Source of the DNA: Pseudomonas putida | Lineage (GTDB): Bacteria > Pseudomonadota > Gammaproteobacteria > Pseudomonadales > Pseudomonadaceae | Direction: 5' to 3' | Length of the DNA stretch: 61,501 nucleotides | Assembly: GCF_028682475.1 (NCBI RefSeq) | Contig: NZ_JANHLE010000032.1 | Coordinates: 1-61,501 of the forward strand | In this document: in pieces, positions 1 to 7,491 of the stretch | Layout: each line of letters opens with the position of its first letter | Position numbering within the stretch: position 1 is the first letter of the stretch | The notes under the pieces: generated by a model | What the model was told of the DNA's origin: nothing | Seen by the model: the letters and a program-made list of their open reading frames with translations, nothing else | Database searches by the model: none | Position numbers and translations under genes: made by a program

Positions 1-468
1 GACCAGGTCGAGATCTGATTCCCCATACTGCGTGCAGTATTCGCGCACGGGACTGTTGCGAACATGGAAGCTATAGGCATCGGCCTGGATGCCATGGCCC
101 TGGAGCACCTGGGCGATAATCTGCGGCACCGTCAGGTGCTGGAAAATTCGCTGGTTGTGGCTGAACTGCAAGTAATGCAGGGCCGGGACCAGGGTCAGGT
201 GATAACGGGTCAGACGTGTACCGGGTTCGCCGTCCCAGACATTTTCGACCCGCCCGTGGATACCTTCGCCATTCAGGCCAAACTGAAGGAACGCCGGCTG
301 ACTGAGCAGGCTTTCGAGATCGAAGTCAGGGTACTCACTGACCAGTTCAATGTGAATCGCGTACAAGGTGCTGATGGCTTCCGTGCCGTCAAACGTCAGT
401 ACCTTGAAATCATTGCGAACCGATGGGATCAACAATTCGAACTGCACGCTATTGGCCGATGCGAACAT
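1..468 (-). CDS. vgrG: VgrG (TssI) type VI secretion spike protein, N-terminal part, cut by window edge
   Basis: The minus strand is open for 156 codons from an ATG at 468 to base 1. The product begins MFASANSVQFELLIPS and contains the fold-typical stretches YAIHIELVSE (about residues 35-45) and VREYCTQYGESDLDLV (141-156), which match the gp27-like N-terminal domain of VgrG proteins. VgrG trimers form the puncturing tip of the type VI secretion system and carry effectors. A purine-rich AAGGA lies about 7 bases upstream of the ATG, supporting the start. The gp5-like needle and any effector extension lie outside the window, so neither integrity nor cargo can be judged. Genes downstream of vgrG (off the left edge) usually encode adaptor, effector and immunity proteins; that is inference only. 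The family call is firm, the gene symbol generic. Confidence 0.87.
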   Translation of the reverse strand, partial: MFASANSVQFELLIPSVRNDFKVLTFDGTEAISTLYAIHIELVSEYPDFDLESLLSQPAFLQFGLNGEGIHGRVENVWDGEPGTRLTRYHLTLVPALHYLQFSHNQRIFQHLTVPQIIAQVLQGHGIQADAYSFHVRNSPVREYCTQYGESDLDLV

Positions 469-834
469 GCGTTTGTCCTTAAACGGAGGGGAGAGAAACC
501 ACGCAACACCCAAGCGAAATTGGGCCTGAGCGCGCGTAAACACCCGGAAACGCTACCAAGAGCGACAAAAAATAGATGTCAGACGCTTCCTAAACTGCAT
601 CTGTATTTTCTGGTCTTCAGTTGATTGGGCAGAAAAAGCTCGCGGGGCAAGCCCGCTCCCACCGGGTGGCTGGTGCTGACAGCGGATTTCCCAGGCGAGC
701 AGCATCACGCAAAAATATCGGCATCCTGCTTAAATTTCCGCCATAAAATTTCGACAATTGTCATTTTTTAAGCATTTCTATCAATTTTCTCGCAGCGCTT
801 GCCATCTTTAACCCCACTGGTTAGGGTTGAAGCC
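469..834. other. Non-coding stretch between vgrG and the leuA leader
   Basis: This stretch holds the vgrG ribosome binding site, one REP element (640-664) and AT-rich DNA around 700-790 that should contain the leuA promoter. A TTGTCA (758-763) and a TATCAA (779-784) lie 15 bases apart, a weak promoter match only. A plus-strand reading frame across 64-624 is the shadow of vgrG plus spacer and is not taken as a gene. Confidence 0.5.
640..664. repeat. REP element, single copy
   Basis: One copy of the repetitive extragenic palindrome with core GCGGGGCAAGCCCGCTCCCA. It stands alone, unlike most copies in the window, which come as opposed pairs. Confidence 0.85.
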
Positions 835-912
835 ATGAAAACCTTTCAGACCCTCATCCTGCTTCGTCAACATCGCAGCCTCTGCCTGGTCAGTGCACGA
901 CTACCAAGCTGA
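835..912 (+). CDS. Candidate leuA leader peptide, 25 residues
   Basis: A short frame ATG(835) to TGA(910-912) encodes 25 residues starting MKTFQTLILLRQ. Six of 25 residues are leucine and one is isoleucine, with a cluster LILL at positions 7-10 and LCL at 16-18. It ends 79 bases before the leuA start at 992. Leucine-rich leader peptides that control leucine biosynthesis by attenuation are established for enterobacterial leu operons. The AGGG 8-11 bases before the ATG is a weak ribosome site. I could not find a convincing terminator hairpin with a T run between 912 and 991, so if the peptide is real the mechanism may not be a classical terminator switch. Confidence 0.45.
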   Translation: MKTFQTLILLRQHRSLCLVSARLPS

Positions 913-991
913 ATCGCGTCGCCTCGCCTTTTCATCTCGTTTTCGTTCGGCAGGCCACCTTTCCAGGCCGCACATTCAAGGATTGCTTTTC

Positions 992-2668
992 ATGACCATG
1001 CTCAAAGACCCTTCGAAAAAATACAGCGCCTTCCCTACCGTCAACTTGCCTGACCGTACCTGGCCATCGAAGACCATCACCCAGACGCCGATCTGGTGCA
1101 GCTCCGACCTGCGTGATGGCAACCAGTCGTTGATCGAGCCTATGGATGCGGTAAAGAAGCTGCGTTTCTGGAAGACCCTGGTCAGCGTCGGCGTGAAAGA
1201 GATCGAAGCCTCCTTCCCTTCGGCGTCGCAAACCGATTTCGACTTCGTTCGCACCCTGATCGAAGACGGTCACATTCCTGACGACACCACCATCCAGGTG
1301 CTGACCCAGGCCCGTGAAGACTTGATCGCCCGTACCTTCGAATCGCTGCGCGGTGCGAAAAAGGCCATCGTCCACCTGTACAACGCCACCAGCCCGTCGT
1401 TCCGCCGCATCGTCTTCAACCAGGACAAGCAGGGCGTGAAAGACATCGCGGTGAACGCGGCCAAGCTGTTCGTCAAATACGCCGCCCAGCAGCCGGAAAC
1501 CCAGTGGACCTTCCAGTATTCGCCAGAGACCTTCAGCGCCACGGAGCTTGAGTTCGCCAAGGAAGTCTGTGACGCGGTGATCGAGGTATGGAACCCGACC
1601 CCGGACAACAAGATCATCCTCAACCTGCCGGCCACCGTCGAAGTCTCGACGCCGAACATCTACGCCGACCAGATCGAATGGTTCGGCCGCAACGTCAACC
1701 GTCGCGACAGCGTGATCATCAGCCTGCACACCCACAACGACCGTGGCACCGGGGTGGCCGCTACCGAGCTGGGCCTGATGGCCGGTGCCGACCGTGTCGA
1801 AGGCTGCCTGTTCGGCAACGGCGAGCGTACCGGTAACGTTGACCTGGTGACCCTGGCGTTGAACCTCTACACCCAGGGCCTGGACCCGCAACTGGACTTC
1901 TCCGACATCGACGGCGTGCGCAAGGTGGTCGAGGAGTGCAACCAGATTCCGGTGCACCCACGTCATCCGTATGTCGGTGACCTGGTTCACACCGCTTTCT
2001 CCGGCTCGCACCAGGACGCGATCCGTAAAGGCTTCACCCAGCAGAAAGACGACGCCAAGTGGGAAGTGCCGTACCTGCCAATCGACCCGGCCGACATTGG
2101 TCGCAGCTACGAGGCGGTGATCCGCGTCAACAGCCAGTCGGGCAAAGGCGGCATCACCTACCTGCTCGAGCAGGAATACGGCATCAGCTTGCCGCGCCGC
2201 ATGCAGATCGAGTTCAGCCAGGTGGTACAGGGCGAAACCGACCGCCTCGGCCTGGAAATGACTGCCCAGCAGATCTACAACCTGCTGCACCGCGAATACT
2301 TGCAAGCCAACGCGCCGTACGCGCTGGTCAGCCATCGCCTGCAGGAAGAGAACGGCCACAGCGCCGTGGAAGTGGAAGTGTCCGGTGAAGGCGAGACGAC
2401 CCTGCACTGGCGCGGCAAGGGCAACGGCGCCCTCGAAGCCCTGGTTGCCGGTCTGCCGGTTGCCGTGGAAATCATGGACTACAACGAGCACGCCATTGGT
2501 GCCGGCACCAACGCCAAGGCCGCAGCCTATATCGAACTGCGTGTGGCCGGTGGCCGCCCGGTGCACGGCGTGGGTATCGATGAAAACATCACCACTGCCA
2601 GCTTCAAGGCATTGTTCAGTGCGCTGAACCGTTCGCTGACGCAACAGGCAGCCAGCAAGGCGGCCTGA
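992..2668 (+). CDS. leuA: 2-isopropylmalate synthase
   Basis: 558-residue LeuA of the long (class II) type. It condenses acetyl-CoA with 2-oxoisovalerate, the first committed step of leucine synthesis, in the cytoplasm. The N-terminal TIM barrel shows the conserved start SSDLRDGNQ (about residues 46-54), the metal-binding HTHNDRG (about 246-252) and GNGERTGN (about 273-280). The C-terminal regulatory domain that binds leucine runs from about residue 430 to the end and includes GAGTNAKAAAYIEL. The start MTMLKDPSKKY at 992 is chosen because it matches Pseudomonas LeuA and has AAGGA 9 bases upstream; an in-frame extension to 893 runs through the leader. Monocistronic, ended by a strong terminator. 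Confidence 0.96.
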   Translation: MTMLKDPSKKYSAFPTVNLPDRTWPSKTITQTPIWCSSDLRDGNQSLIEPMDAVKKLRFWKTLVSVGVKEIEASFPSASQTDFDFVRTLIEDGHIPDDTTIQVLTQAREDLIARTFESLRGAKKAIVHLYNATSPSFRRIVFNQDKQGVKDIAVNAAKLFVKYAAQQPETQWTFQYSPETFSATELEFAKEVCDAVIEVWNPTPDNKIILNLPATVEVSTPNIYADQIEWFGRNVNRRDSVIISLHTHNDRGTGVAATELGLMAGADRVEGCLFGNGERTGNVDLVTLALNLYTQGLDPQLDFSDIDGVRKVVEECNQIPVHPRHPYVGDLVHTAFSGSHQDAIRKGFTQQKDDAKWEVPYLPIDPADIGRSYEAVIRVNSQSGKGGITYLLEQEYGISLPRRMQIEFSQVVQGETDRLGLEMTAQQIYNLLHREYLQANAPYALVSHRLQEENGHSAVEVEVSGEGETTLHWRGKGNGALEALVAGLPVAVEIMDYNEHAIGAGTNAKAAAYIELRVAGGRPVHGVGIDENITTASFKALFSALNRSLTQQAASKAA

Positions 2669-2696
2669 TCAACCCGCTGCTGCAACCGTGTAACTG

Positions 2697-2729
2697 AAAT
2701 GCCCGCCTCTCATCGAGGCGGGCATTTTT
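2697..2729. terminator. Terminator after leuA, usable from both sides
   Basis: ATGCCCGCCTC (2699-2709) pairs perfectly with GAGGCGGGCAT (2715-2725) across a 5-base loop, followed by TTTTT on the plus strand. The reverse strand also ends in a short T run, so it can serve the convergent toxin-like gene ending at 2767. Confidence 0.9.
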
Positions 2730-2766
2730 GTTTACTGCTTGCAACCCACGACAACGCCGCATGCGC

Positions 2767-3468
2767 TCAACCGTAAAAGTCGAACGACCACTTGCCGCTG
2801 TTACTCTCCGGGTCAAAGTGATTCATCAGCACGTTTTGCTGGATCTCTTCCCAGTCCAGAATCTCGACTTCGGTTCCCGCCGGTGCGTACTGCACTGTCT
2901 GGGTCGCCACCGATGAAAGAAAGTACAGGTCCTCGCGCTGCACCTGACCGTCCTCGTTCAGTACAGGCACTACTTTTCGGTAGGGACTGAAAAACTCATC
3001 CGCCTCAGAACCATCACGCAGGCAATGGGCGAACACCACATGAATCTGGTACGGGAAATAGTTGCTCCCGCCTTTAAGCTTGGTTTCCACTTCCTGTTCA
3101 GTGCTGGAAGACCAGGTATCGCTCTGTTCGAACGACACGTTCATTTCCGCCCCCATTCCCTGGGCACTGATCGATAAGCCGGCTTCGATATGCTGGGTAA
3201 AGGTATGACTGAAACCCTGGGTAATCTTGGTCTTGATGGTCTGTTCTTCGGCAGACTCCAGACCGATCATGGGATGGGCGACAAGGTAGGCGAACACCGG
3301 TACCGAGAACGCGTCCCAACGCTGCCCGGCGCAATGGATCGGGCTGCGGACCGTTTTCCCCTCAAGCCAGCATCCGGCATTCAGATCACCTGTTGCCAGG
3401 TGCAGCGACGGTGCTCTACCGACGGGATGAACCGGCATTGAATCGTAATCAACTTGGTCATTGGCCAT
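2767..3468 (-). CDS. Monalysin-like pore-forming toxin homologue, copy B
   Basis: 233-residue protein, second of two tandem related genes. Its skeleton CWLEGKTV (33-40), VPVFAYLV (56-63), YQIHVVFAHC (140-149), LYFLSSVA, and a C-terminal WEEIQQNVLMNHFDPESNSG followed by KWSFDFYG, lines up with copy A and with my memory of monalysin, the aerolysin-like beta-barrel toxin of P. entomophila. Residues 77-131 form a Ser/Thr-rich stretch of alternating polar and nonpolar residues with SDTWSSSTEQEV, as expected for the pore-forming loop of this class. No Sec signal peptide or transmembrane helix is seen. ATG at 3468 is chosen because GGAG sits 12 bases upstream. One 60-base line here counts 52% GC against 68% in a line of neighbouring pgl. 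Homology is from memory and unverified. Confidence 0.62.
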   Translation of the reverse strand: MANDQVDYDSMPVHPVGRAPSLHLATGDLNAGCWLEGKTVRSPIHCAGQRWDAFSVPVFAYLVAHPMIGLESAEEQTIKTKITQGFSHTFTQHIEAGLSISAQGMGAEMNVSFEQSDTWSSSTEQEVETKLKGGSNYFPYQIHVVFAHCLRDGSEADEFFSPYRKVVPVLNEDGQVQREDLYFLSSVATQTVQYAPAGTEVEILDWEEIQQNVLMNHFDPESNSGKWSFDFYG

Positions 3469-3533
3469 ATTGCATTTCACTCCTTGATTGCAATGACTGA
3501 CGGCAACGCCCTTGCCACCGCCAGAAGACAGTT

Positions 3534-4271
3534 TCAGTAGCGCTGTTGCACTTTGTTGTAAGCACTGAAGTCGAATGCCCAACGCCCCGCATTCAGCACG
3601 GGCTCATAGCCATCGATGAGCACATGACGCTGAATACTTTGCCAGGTGAGAGGCAGGAGTGCCTTTTCATTGCAGACAGCAACATGTTGCCGCGTGGCAA
3701 TGGACGAGAGATAAATCAGATCGACCCGGTCCTTCACAACCCGCTGGCGGCTGACCTTGAACGCCGAGTCGAGCGCTACGCCTGCGGAAGTTGCGCAATT
3801 GGCATACACCAGATGAACCTGATAGACAGCGAAACTGCCGCTTGCCGCCAGAGAAACAGCTTCACTGCTGCTGCCCGGGTCGCCCCAGGCAACAGGATCG
3901 ATGTAGCCGGTACGAAGATTGGAGAGTTTGTTGACCCGATCAATAGCCGGCTGCACGGCATATTCGGCGTCGACATCCCAGCGAAACGCCTTGCTGTGCC
4001 CCTTGCCGAACGCCACCAGGGGGCTCGGAGCACCTGCGGCATAGTTAAGCGTCTCGACCGCAACCAGGTAGGCGAACACCGGGCGGGTATAGGTGCCCCA
4101 GGCCTGCCCGGCGATCTTCACATCGCCATAAACCGTCTGCCCGTCAACCCAGCAGGCCAGGTTGAGATGCTTCCCTGCCAACAGGTGGCGCTCGATAGTG
4201 TGATTACCCTTTTTCAGCGGCCAGTCGTCTGCGCTGTACGTTGCCGCACGATCTTCGGTGAACTCTGACAT
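3534..4271 (-). CDS. Monalysin-like pore-forming toxin homologue, copy A
   Basis: 245-residue protein upstream of copy B with a 65-base gap, so probably one transcript. Its CWVDGQTVYGD (40-50), GQAWGTYTRPVFAYLVAVET (55-74), GKGHSKAFRWDV (89-100), VYQVHLVYANCATSAG (149-164), DLIYLSSIATR and C-terminal GRWAFDFSAYNKVQQRY match the order and wording I recall for monalysin of P. entomophila more closely than copy B does. Monalysin is known as a pore-forming protein that damages insect gut and is activated by protease removal of an N-terminal piece; this protein is about 25 residues shorter than that precursor (271 residues from memory). No signal peptide. AGGAG lies 7 bases before the ATG. A terminator for eda lies upstream, so the pair probably has its own promoter, which I could not place. 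Confidence 0.66.
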   Translation of the reverse strand: MSEFTEDRAATYSADDWPLKKGNHTIERHLLAGKHLNLACWVDGQTVYGDVKIAGQAWGTYTRPVFAYLVAVETLNYAAGAPSPLVAFGKGHSKAFRWDVDAEYAVQPAIDRVNKLSNLRTGYIDPVAWGDPGSSSEAVSLAASGSFAVYQVHLVYANCATSAGVALDSAFKVSRQRVVKDRVDLIYLSSIATRQHVAVCNEKALLPLTWQSIQRHVLIDGYEPVLNAGRWAFDFSAYNKVQQRY

Positions 4272-4365
4272 TGATGCTCTCCTGCTGAGCTATCCAAGTG
4301 TCGCCATGCTAGAAACTCTGCGGAGTACTGTGGCAGCAGGAGGTAGTTCCTCAAAAAGCGCAGGC

Positions 4366-4399
4366 AAAAAAAGAGGCGCGCCGACCAAGCGCACCTCAA
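4366..4399 (-). terminator. Terminator after eda
   Basis: Read on the minus strand, GAGGTGCGC pairs with GCGCGCCTC (one mismatch) and is followed by seven T. It lies 27 bases after the eda stop and isolates the toxin-like pair from the zwf-pgl-eda transcript. Confidence 0.85.
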
Positions 4400-4425
4400 A
4401 GCCGTGTAGCACACAACGATTCAGT

Positions 4426-5100
4426 TCAGTCCAGCAGTGCCAATGCCTCGGCGCTGCAGTCAGTAATCCGCGACCACTCGCCGTTCTTGATCCAGCTACT
4501 GTCGAGCATCCAGGTGCCGCCCACGCACATGACATTGGGCAGGGCCATATAACTCTTCACATTCCCCGGGTTGACCCCACCGGTCGGGCAGAAACGCACA
4601 TCACCGAACGGACCGCCGTAGGCCTTGATCGCCGCCACACCGCCGCTGATTTCCGCTGGAAACAGCTTGAAGCGGCGATAACCGAGGGCGTAGCCCATCA
4701 TCAATTCCGAGGGCGTGCTGATCCCCGGCAGCAACGCCAGGTCACTTTGCACACCCGCCTCAAGAATGTCCTGGGTAACACCTGGCGTGACCACAAACTG
4801 CGCACCCGCCGCTTCCACGGCAGCGAGCATCTTGCGATCCAGCACGGTGCCGGCGCCCACGCACAGCTCCGGCCGCTGTTCACGCAGCACCTGGATGGCT
4901 TTCAGGCCGTGCGCCGAGCGCAGGGTCACTTCCAGGGTCTTGATGCCACCGGCAGCCAGGGCATCGGCCAGGGGCAGGATGTCTGCTTCGCGGGCGATGG
5001 TGATCACCGGCAGAATGCGCGCCTGGGTGCAGATCTGATCGATCCGGGCAATCTTGTCGGCCATGGAAACTCCCGGCTGTTTCAGTTCATGCGTGGTCAT
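4426..5100 (-). CDS. eda: KDPG aldolase (2-dehydro-3-deoxyphosphogluconate aldolase)
   Basis: 224-residue class I aldolase that cleaves 2-keto-3-deoxy-6-phosphogluconate to pyruvate and glyceraldehyde-3-phosphate, the last step of the Entner-Doudoroff pathway. The conserved ARILPVITI near the N-terminus, TLEVTLRS with the catalytic glutamate, and FKLFPAE carrying the Schiff-base lysine are all present, followed by the phosphate-binding FCPTGGVNPGN. The ATG at 5100 is chosen because AAGGA lies 9 bases upstream and the protein then matches Pseudomonas Eda; a longer frame to 5127 would run into pgl. It follows pgl by 17 bases and is the last gene of zwf-pgl-eda. Confidence 0.95.
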   Translation of the reverse strand: MTTHELKQPGVSMADKIARIDQICTQARILPVITIAREADILPLADALAAGGIKTLEVTLRSAHGLKAIQVLREQRPELCVGAGTVLDRKMLAAVEAAGAQFVVTPGVTQDILEAGVQSDLALLPGISTPSELMMGYALGYRRFKLFPAEISGGVAAIKAYGGPFGDVRFCPTGGVNPGNVKSYMALPNVMCVGGTWMLDSSWIKNGEWSRITDCSAEALALLD

Positions 5101-5117
5101 AACGGCGGATCCTTGGC

Positions 5118-5831
5118 TCATGGGCACCAGTAAATATCCAGAGGGTCTCGTAAGAAGGCGCGAATCGGCATTTCGGCCAGGTCATCGCCGGCCAGCGCGG
5201 CGCGCAGGGTAGCGAGTTTGCCCGGGCCTTGCACGGACAAGGCGGTGTAACCGGCCTTGGCCAGCAAGGCACGGGTCATGCTCAGGCGCTGATGCGGCAC
5301 CGTCGGCGCCAGCATCGGCAGGCAACGACGCGCACTCTGCGGATCAAGGCCTTCGGTCAGGTTCGGGCTGCCCGGGAACAGCGAAGCGGTATGGCCGTCA
5401 TCACCCATGCCGAGCACCAGCACGTCGATGCCCGATAGCTCAGCGAGCGCCTGATCGGCTTCCAGCGCCGCCGCTTCAAGGCTGGCAGCGGCGCGGTACA
5501 AACCAAGGAAACGTGCCTTGGCGGCGTTGCCGGTCAACAGATGGCGCTTGAGCAGACCGGCATTGCTGTCGGCATGCTCGACCGGCACCCAGCGCTCATC
5601 GGCCAGGGTCACCAAGACCTTCGACCAGTCCAGCGGGTGCTGGATCAGTGCCTGGAAAAACGCCACCGGGCTGCGTCCACCGGACACCACCAGAGTAGCT
5701 TGGCCGTTGGCCGCGATCGCGGCCTTCAGGCGCGCGGCGACGTCCTTGGCCAGGCCTTCGGCCAGCTGCGTGGCGCCGTTGAAATCATGGGCCGTCACGT
5801 TAGCCGGCAGTTGCAGTTCAGATATCGCCAT
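5118..5831 (-). CDS. pgl: 6-phosphogluconolactonase
   Basis: 237-residue DevB/Pgl-type enzyme that hydrolyses 6-phosphogluconolactone made by Zwf. It shows VVSGGRSP (about 48-55), TLADERWVP (about 76-84) with DSNAGLLKRHLL, and the signature GMGDDGHTASLFPGS (about 141-155). The start at 5831 has GGAGG 8 bases upstream. It begins 14 bases inside the zwf 3' end, which suggests coupled translation, and is followed 17 bases later by eda. Expected to be controlled with zwf through HexR. Confidence 0.94.
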   Translation of the reverse strand: MAISELQLPANVTAHDFNGATQLAEGLAKDVAARLKAAIAANGQATLVVSGGRSPVAFFQALIQHPLDWSKVLVTLADERWVPVEHADSNAGLLKRHLLTGNAAKARFLGLYRAAASLEAAALEADQALAELSGIDVLVLGMGDDGHTASLFPGSPNLTEGLDPQSARRCLPMLAPTVPHQRLSMTRALLAKAGYTALSVQGPGKLATLRAALAGDDLAEMPIRAFLRDPLDIYWCP

Positions 5832-7287
5832 ACCAAGACCTCCCATCACGGGTAATCAATGCAATCGAGCTCATCGGCCCCCAGGAGCCAGCGGCATAAG
5901 GCTTGGGGGCATCGCCGCTGTTCTTCCAGCCGGCAATCAGCTGATCGCACCACTTCCACGCGTATTCGATTTCGTCCTTGCGCACAAACAGGTTCTGGTT
6001 GCCGCGCATCACTTCCAGCAACAAGCGCTCATAGGCATCGGGAATCCGCGCGCTGCGCCAGGTGTCGGAAAAATTCAGCTGCAATGGCCCGCTGCGCAGT
6101 TGCATACCCTTGTCCAGGCCCTGCTCCTTGGTCATCACCCGCAAGGAAATACCTTCGTCCGGCTGCAAGCGAATGATCAGCTTGTTGCCGATCTGCAAAC
6201 GCTGTTCCGGGGCGAAGATGTAGTGCGGGGTTTCCTTGAAGTGGATGACGATCTGCGACAGTTTCTGCGGCATGCGCTTGCCGGTTCGCAGGTAGAACGG
6301 CACGCCGGCCCAGCGCCAGTTGCGGATATCGGCGCGCAGGGCGACAAAGGTTTCGGTGTCGCTCTGGGCGTTGGCGTTGTCTTCTTCCAGGTAACCGGGC
6401 ACCGGCTTGCCTTCGCTGTAACCGGCGATGTACTGGCCACGCACCACGTGAGTGCTCAGGCCTTCGCCAGTGATCGGTGCCAGGGCCTTGAGTACTTTGA
6501 CCTTCTCGTTGCGGATGCTGTCGGCAGAGAGATCGCTGGGCGGGTCCATGGCAATCAGGCAGAGCAACTGCAACAAGTGGTTCTGGATCATGTCGCGCAG
6601 TTGCCCGGCTTTGTCGAAATAGCCCCAGCGCCCTTCGATCCCGACCTTCTCGGCGACGGTGATTTCCACATGGGAGATCGAATTCTGGTTCCACTGGGTT
6701 TCGAACAGGCTGTTGGCAAAGCGCAGGGCAATGAGGTTCTGTACGGTTTCCTTGCCCAGGTAATGGTCGATGCGATAGACGCGGTCTTCCGGGAAGTACT
6801 GCGCCACCGCATCATTGACCCGCCGCGAAGAATCCAGGTCATGGCCGATGGGTTTTTCCAGCACCACCCGCGTGCGCGCACTGAGGCCGACCTTGTCGAG
6901 GTTTTCGCAAATTCCGCCATAGACCGCCGCCGGTGTGGCGAAGTAAGCGATCAGCTGGCGGTCGCCGCTGACCTGCTCGGCCAGCGCCTGGTAGTCCTCG
7001 ACCTTGAGGAAGTCGACATGCAGATAGCTCAAGCGCGCAAGAAAACGCTGCAACACCAAGTCTTCGATCTGCCCTTGCGGAACAAACTCTCGCAGATGCG
7101 CCTCGATCGATACCAGGTGCGCTTCAACACTGCCCGGCTCGCGGGCCAGGGCCAGCACACGGGTATCAGCATGCAGCAAGTCGGCGCGATCGAGCTGGTA
7201 CAGCGCCGGAAACAGCTTGCGCAAGGCCAGGTCGCCAAGGGCGCCAAACAGGGCAAAGGTGCAAGGTTCAACGCTGATCGATGCCAT
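5818..7287 (-). CDS. zwf: Glucose-6-phosphate 1-dehydrogenase
   Basis: 489-residue enzyme that oxidises glucose-6-phosphate to the lactone with NAD(P). The dinucleotide-binding start ALFGALGDLALRKLFPAL, the substrate and active-site motif YRIDHYLGKE (about 180-189) and EKPIGHDL are all conserved. The start at 7287 gives MASISVEPCTFALFG, matching Pseudomonas Zwf-1; the frame is open for 15 more codons without a better ribosome site. First gene of the zwf-pgl-eda operon and divergent from hexR, with a HexR-like site in the 204-base gap. Confidence 0.96.
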   Translation of the reverse strand: MASISVEPCTFALFGALGDLALRKLFPALYQLDRADLLHADTRVLALAREPGSVEAHLVSIEAHLREFVPQGQIEDLVLQRFLARLSYLHVDFLKVEDYQALAEQVSGDRQLIAYFATPAAVYGGICENLDKVGLSARTRVVLEKPIGHDLDSSRRVNDAVAQYFPEDRVYRIDHYLGKETVQNLIALRFANSLFETQWNQNSISHVEITVAEKVGIEGRWGYFDKAGQLRDMIQNHLLQLLCLIAMDPPSDLSADSIRNEKVKVLKALAPITGEGLSTHVVRGQYIAGYSEGKPVPGYLEEDNANAQSDTETFVALRADIRNWRWAGVPFYLRTGKRMPQKLSQIVIHFKETPHYIFAPEQRLQIGNKLIIRLQPDEGISLRVMTKEQGLDKGMQLRSGPLQLNFSDTWRSARIPDAYERLLLEVMRGNQNLFVRKDEIEYAWKWCDQLIAGWKNSGDAPKPYAAGSWGPMSSIALITRDGRSWYGDI

Positions 7288-7354
7288 GATGTTGGTTCTT
7301 TTATCAAGTTGACGTAGAAATACCGTTTTCAATCGCAGTTTTCAAGGAATAATG

Positions 7355-7369
7355 TAGTAAAAACCACAA
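7355..7369. promoter_or_regulatory. HexR-like operator between zwf and hexR
   Basis: TAGT-N7-ACAA, one mismatch from TTGT-N7/8-ACAA, the HexR consensus reported for P. putida. It lies 68 bases before the zwf start and 123 before hexR, so it could serve both genes. Confidence 0.55.
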
Positions 7370-7491
7370 CATTTTATCCGAAACACAGATTCAAGTGGTG
7401 TGCCTCCCATGCCATCAGTACGATAGGCCACCGCGTCAAAAGCCCTCTGCCCTCGGCAGCGGGCTGCCTCATCGACCCAAGGAACATACCC

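Noticed and set aside
64..624. Plus-strand frame of 186 codons at the left end
   Set aside because: It is antisense to the vgrG start and continues into REP-free spacer; no ribosome site and no recognisable product.
932..2644. Long minus-strand frame opposite leuA
   Set aside because: Codon bias of GC-rich genes leaves antisense frames open; the product is His/Val/Gln-rich without family features.
5518..7317. Plus-strand frame of about 600 codons opposite pgl and zwf
   Set aside because: Antisense shadow across two well-identified genes, crossing their boundary.
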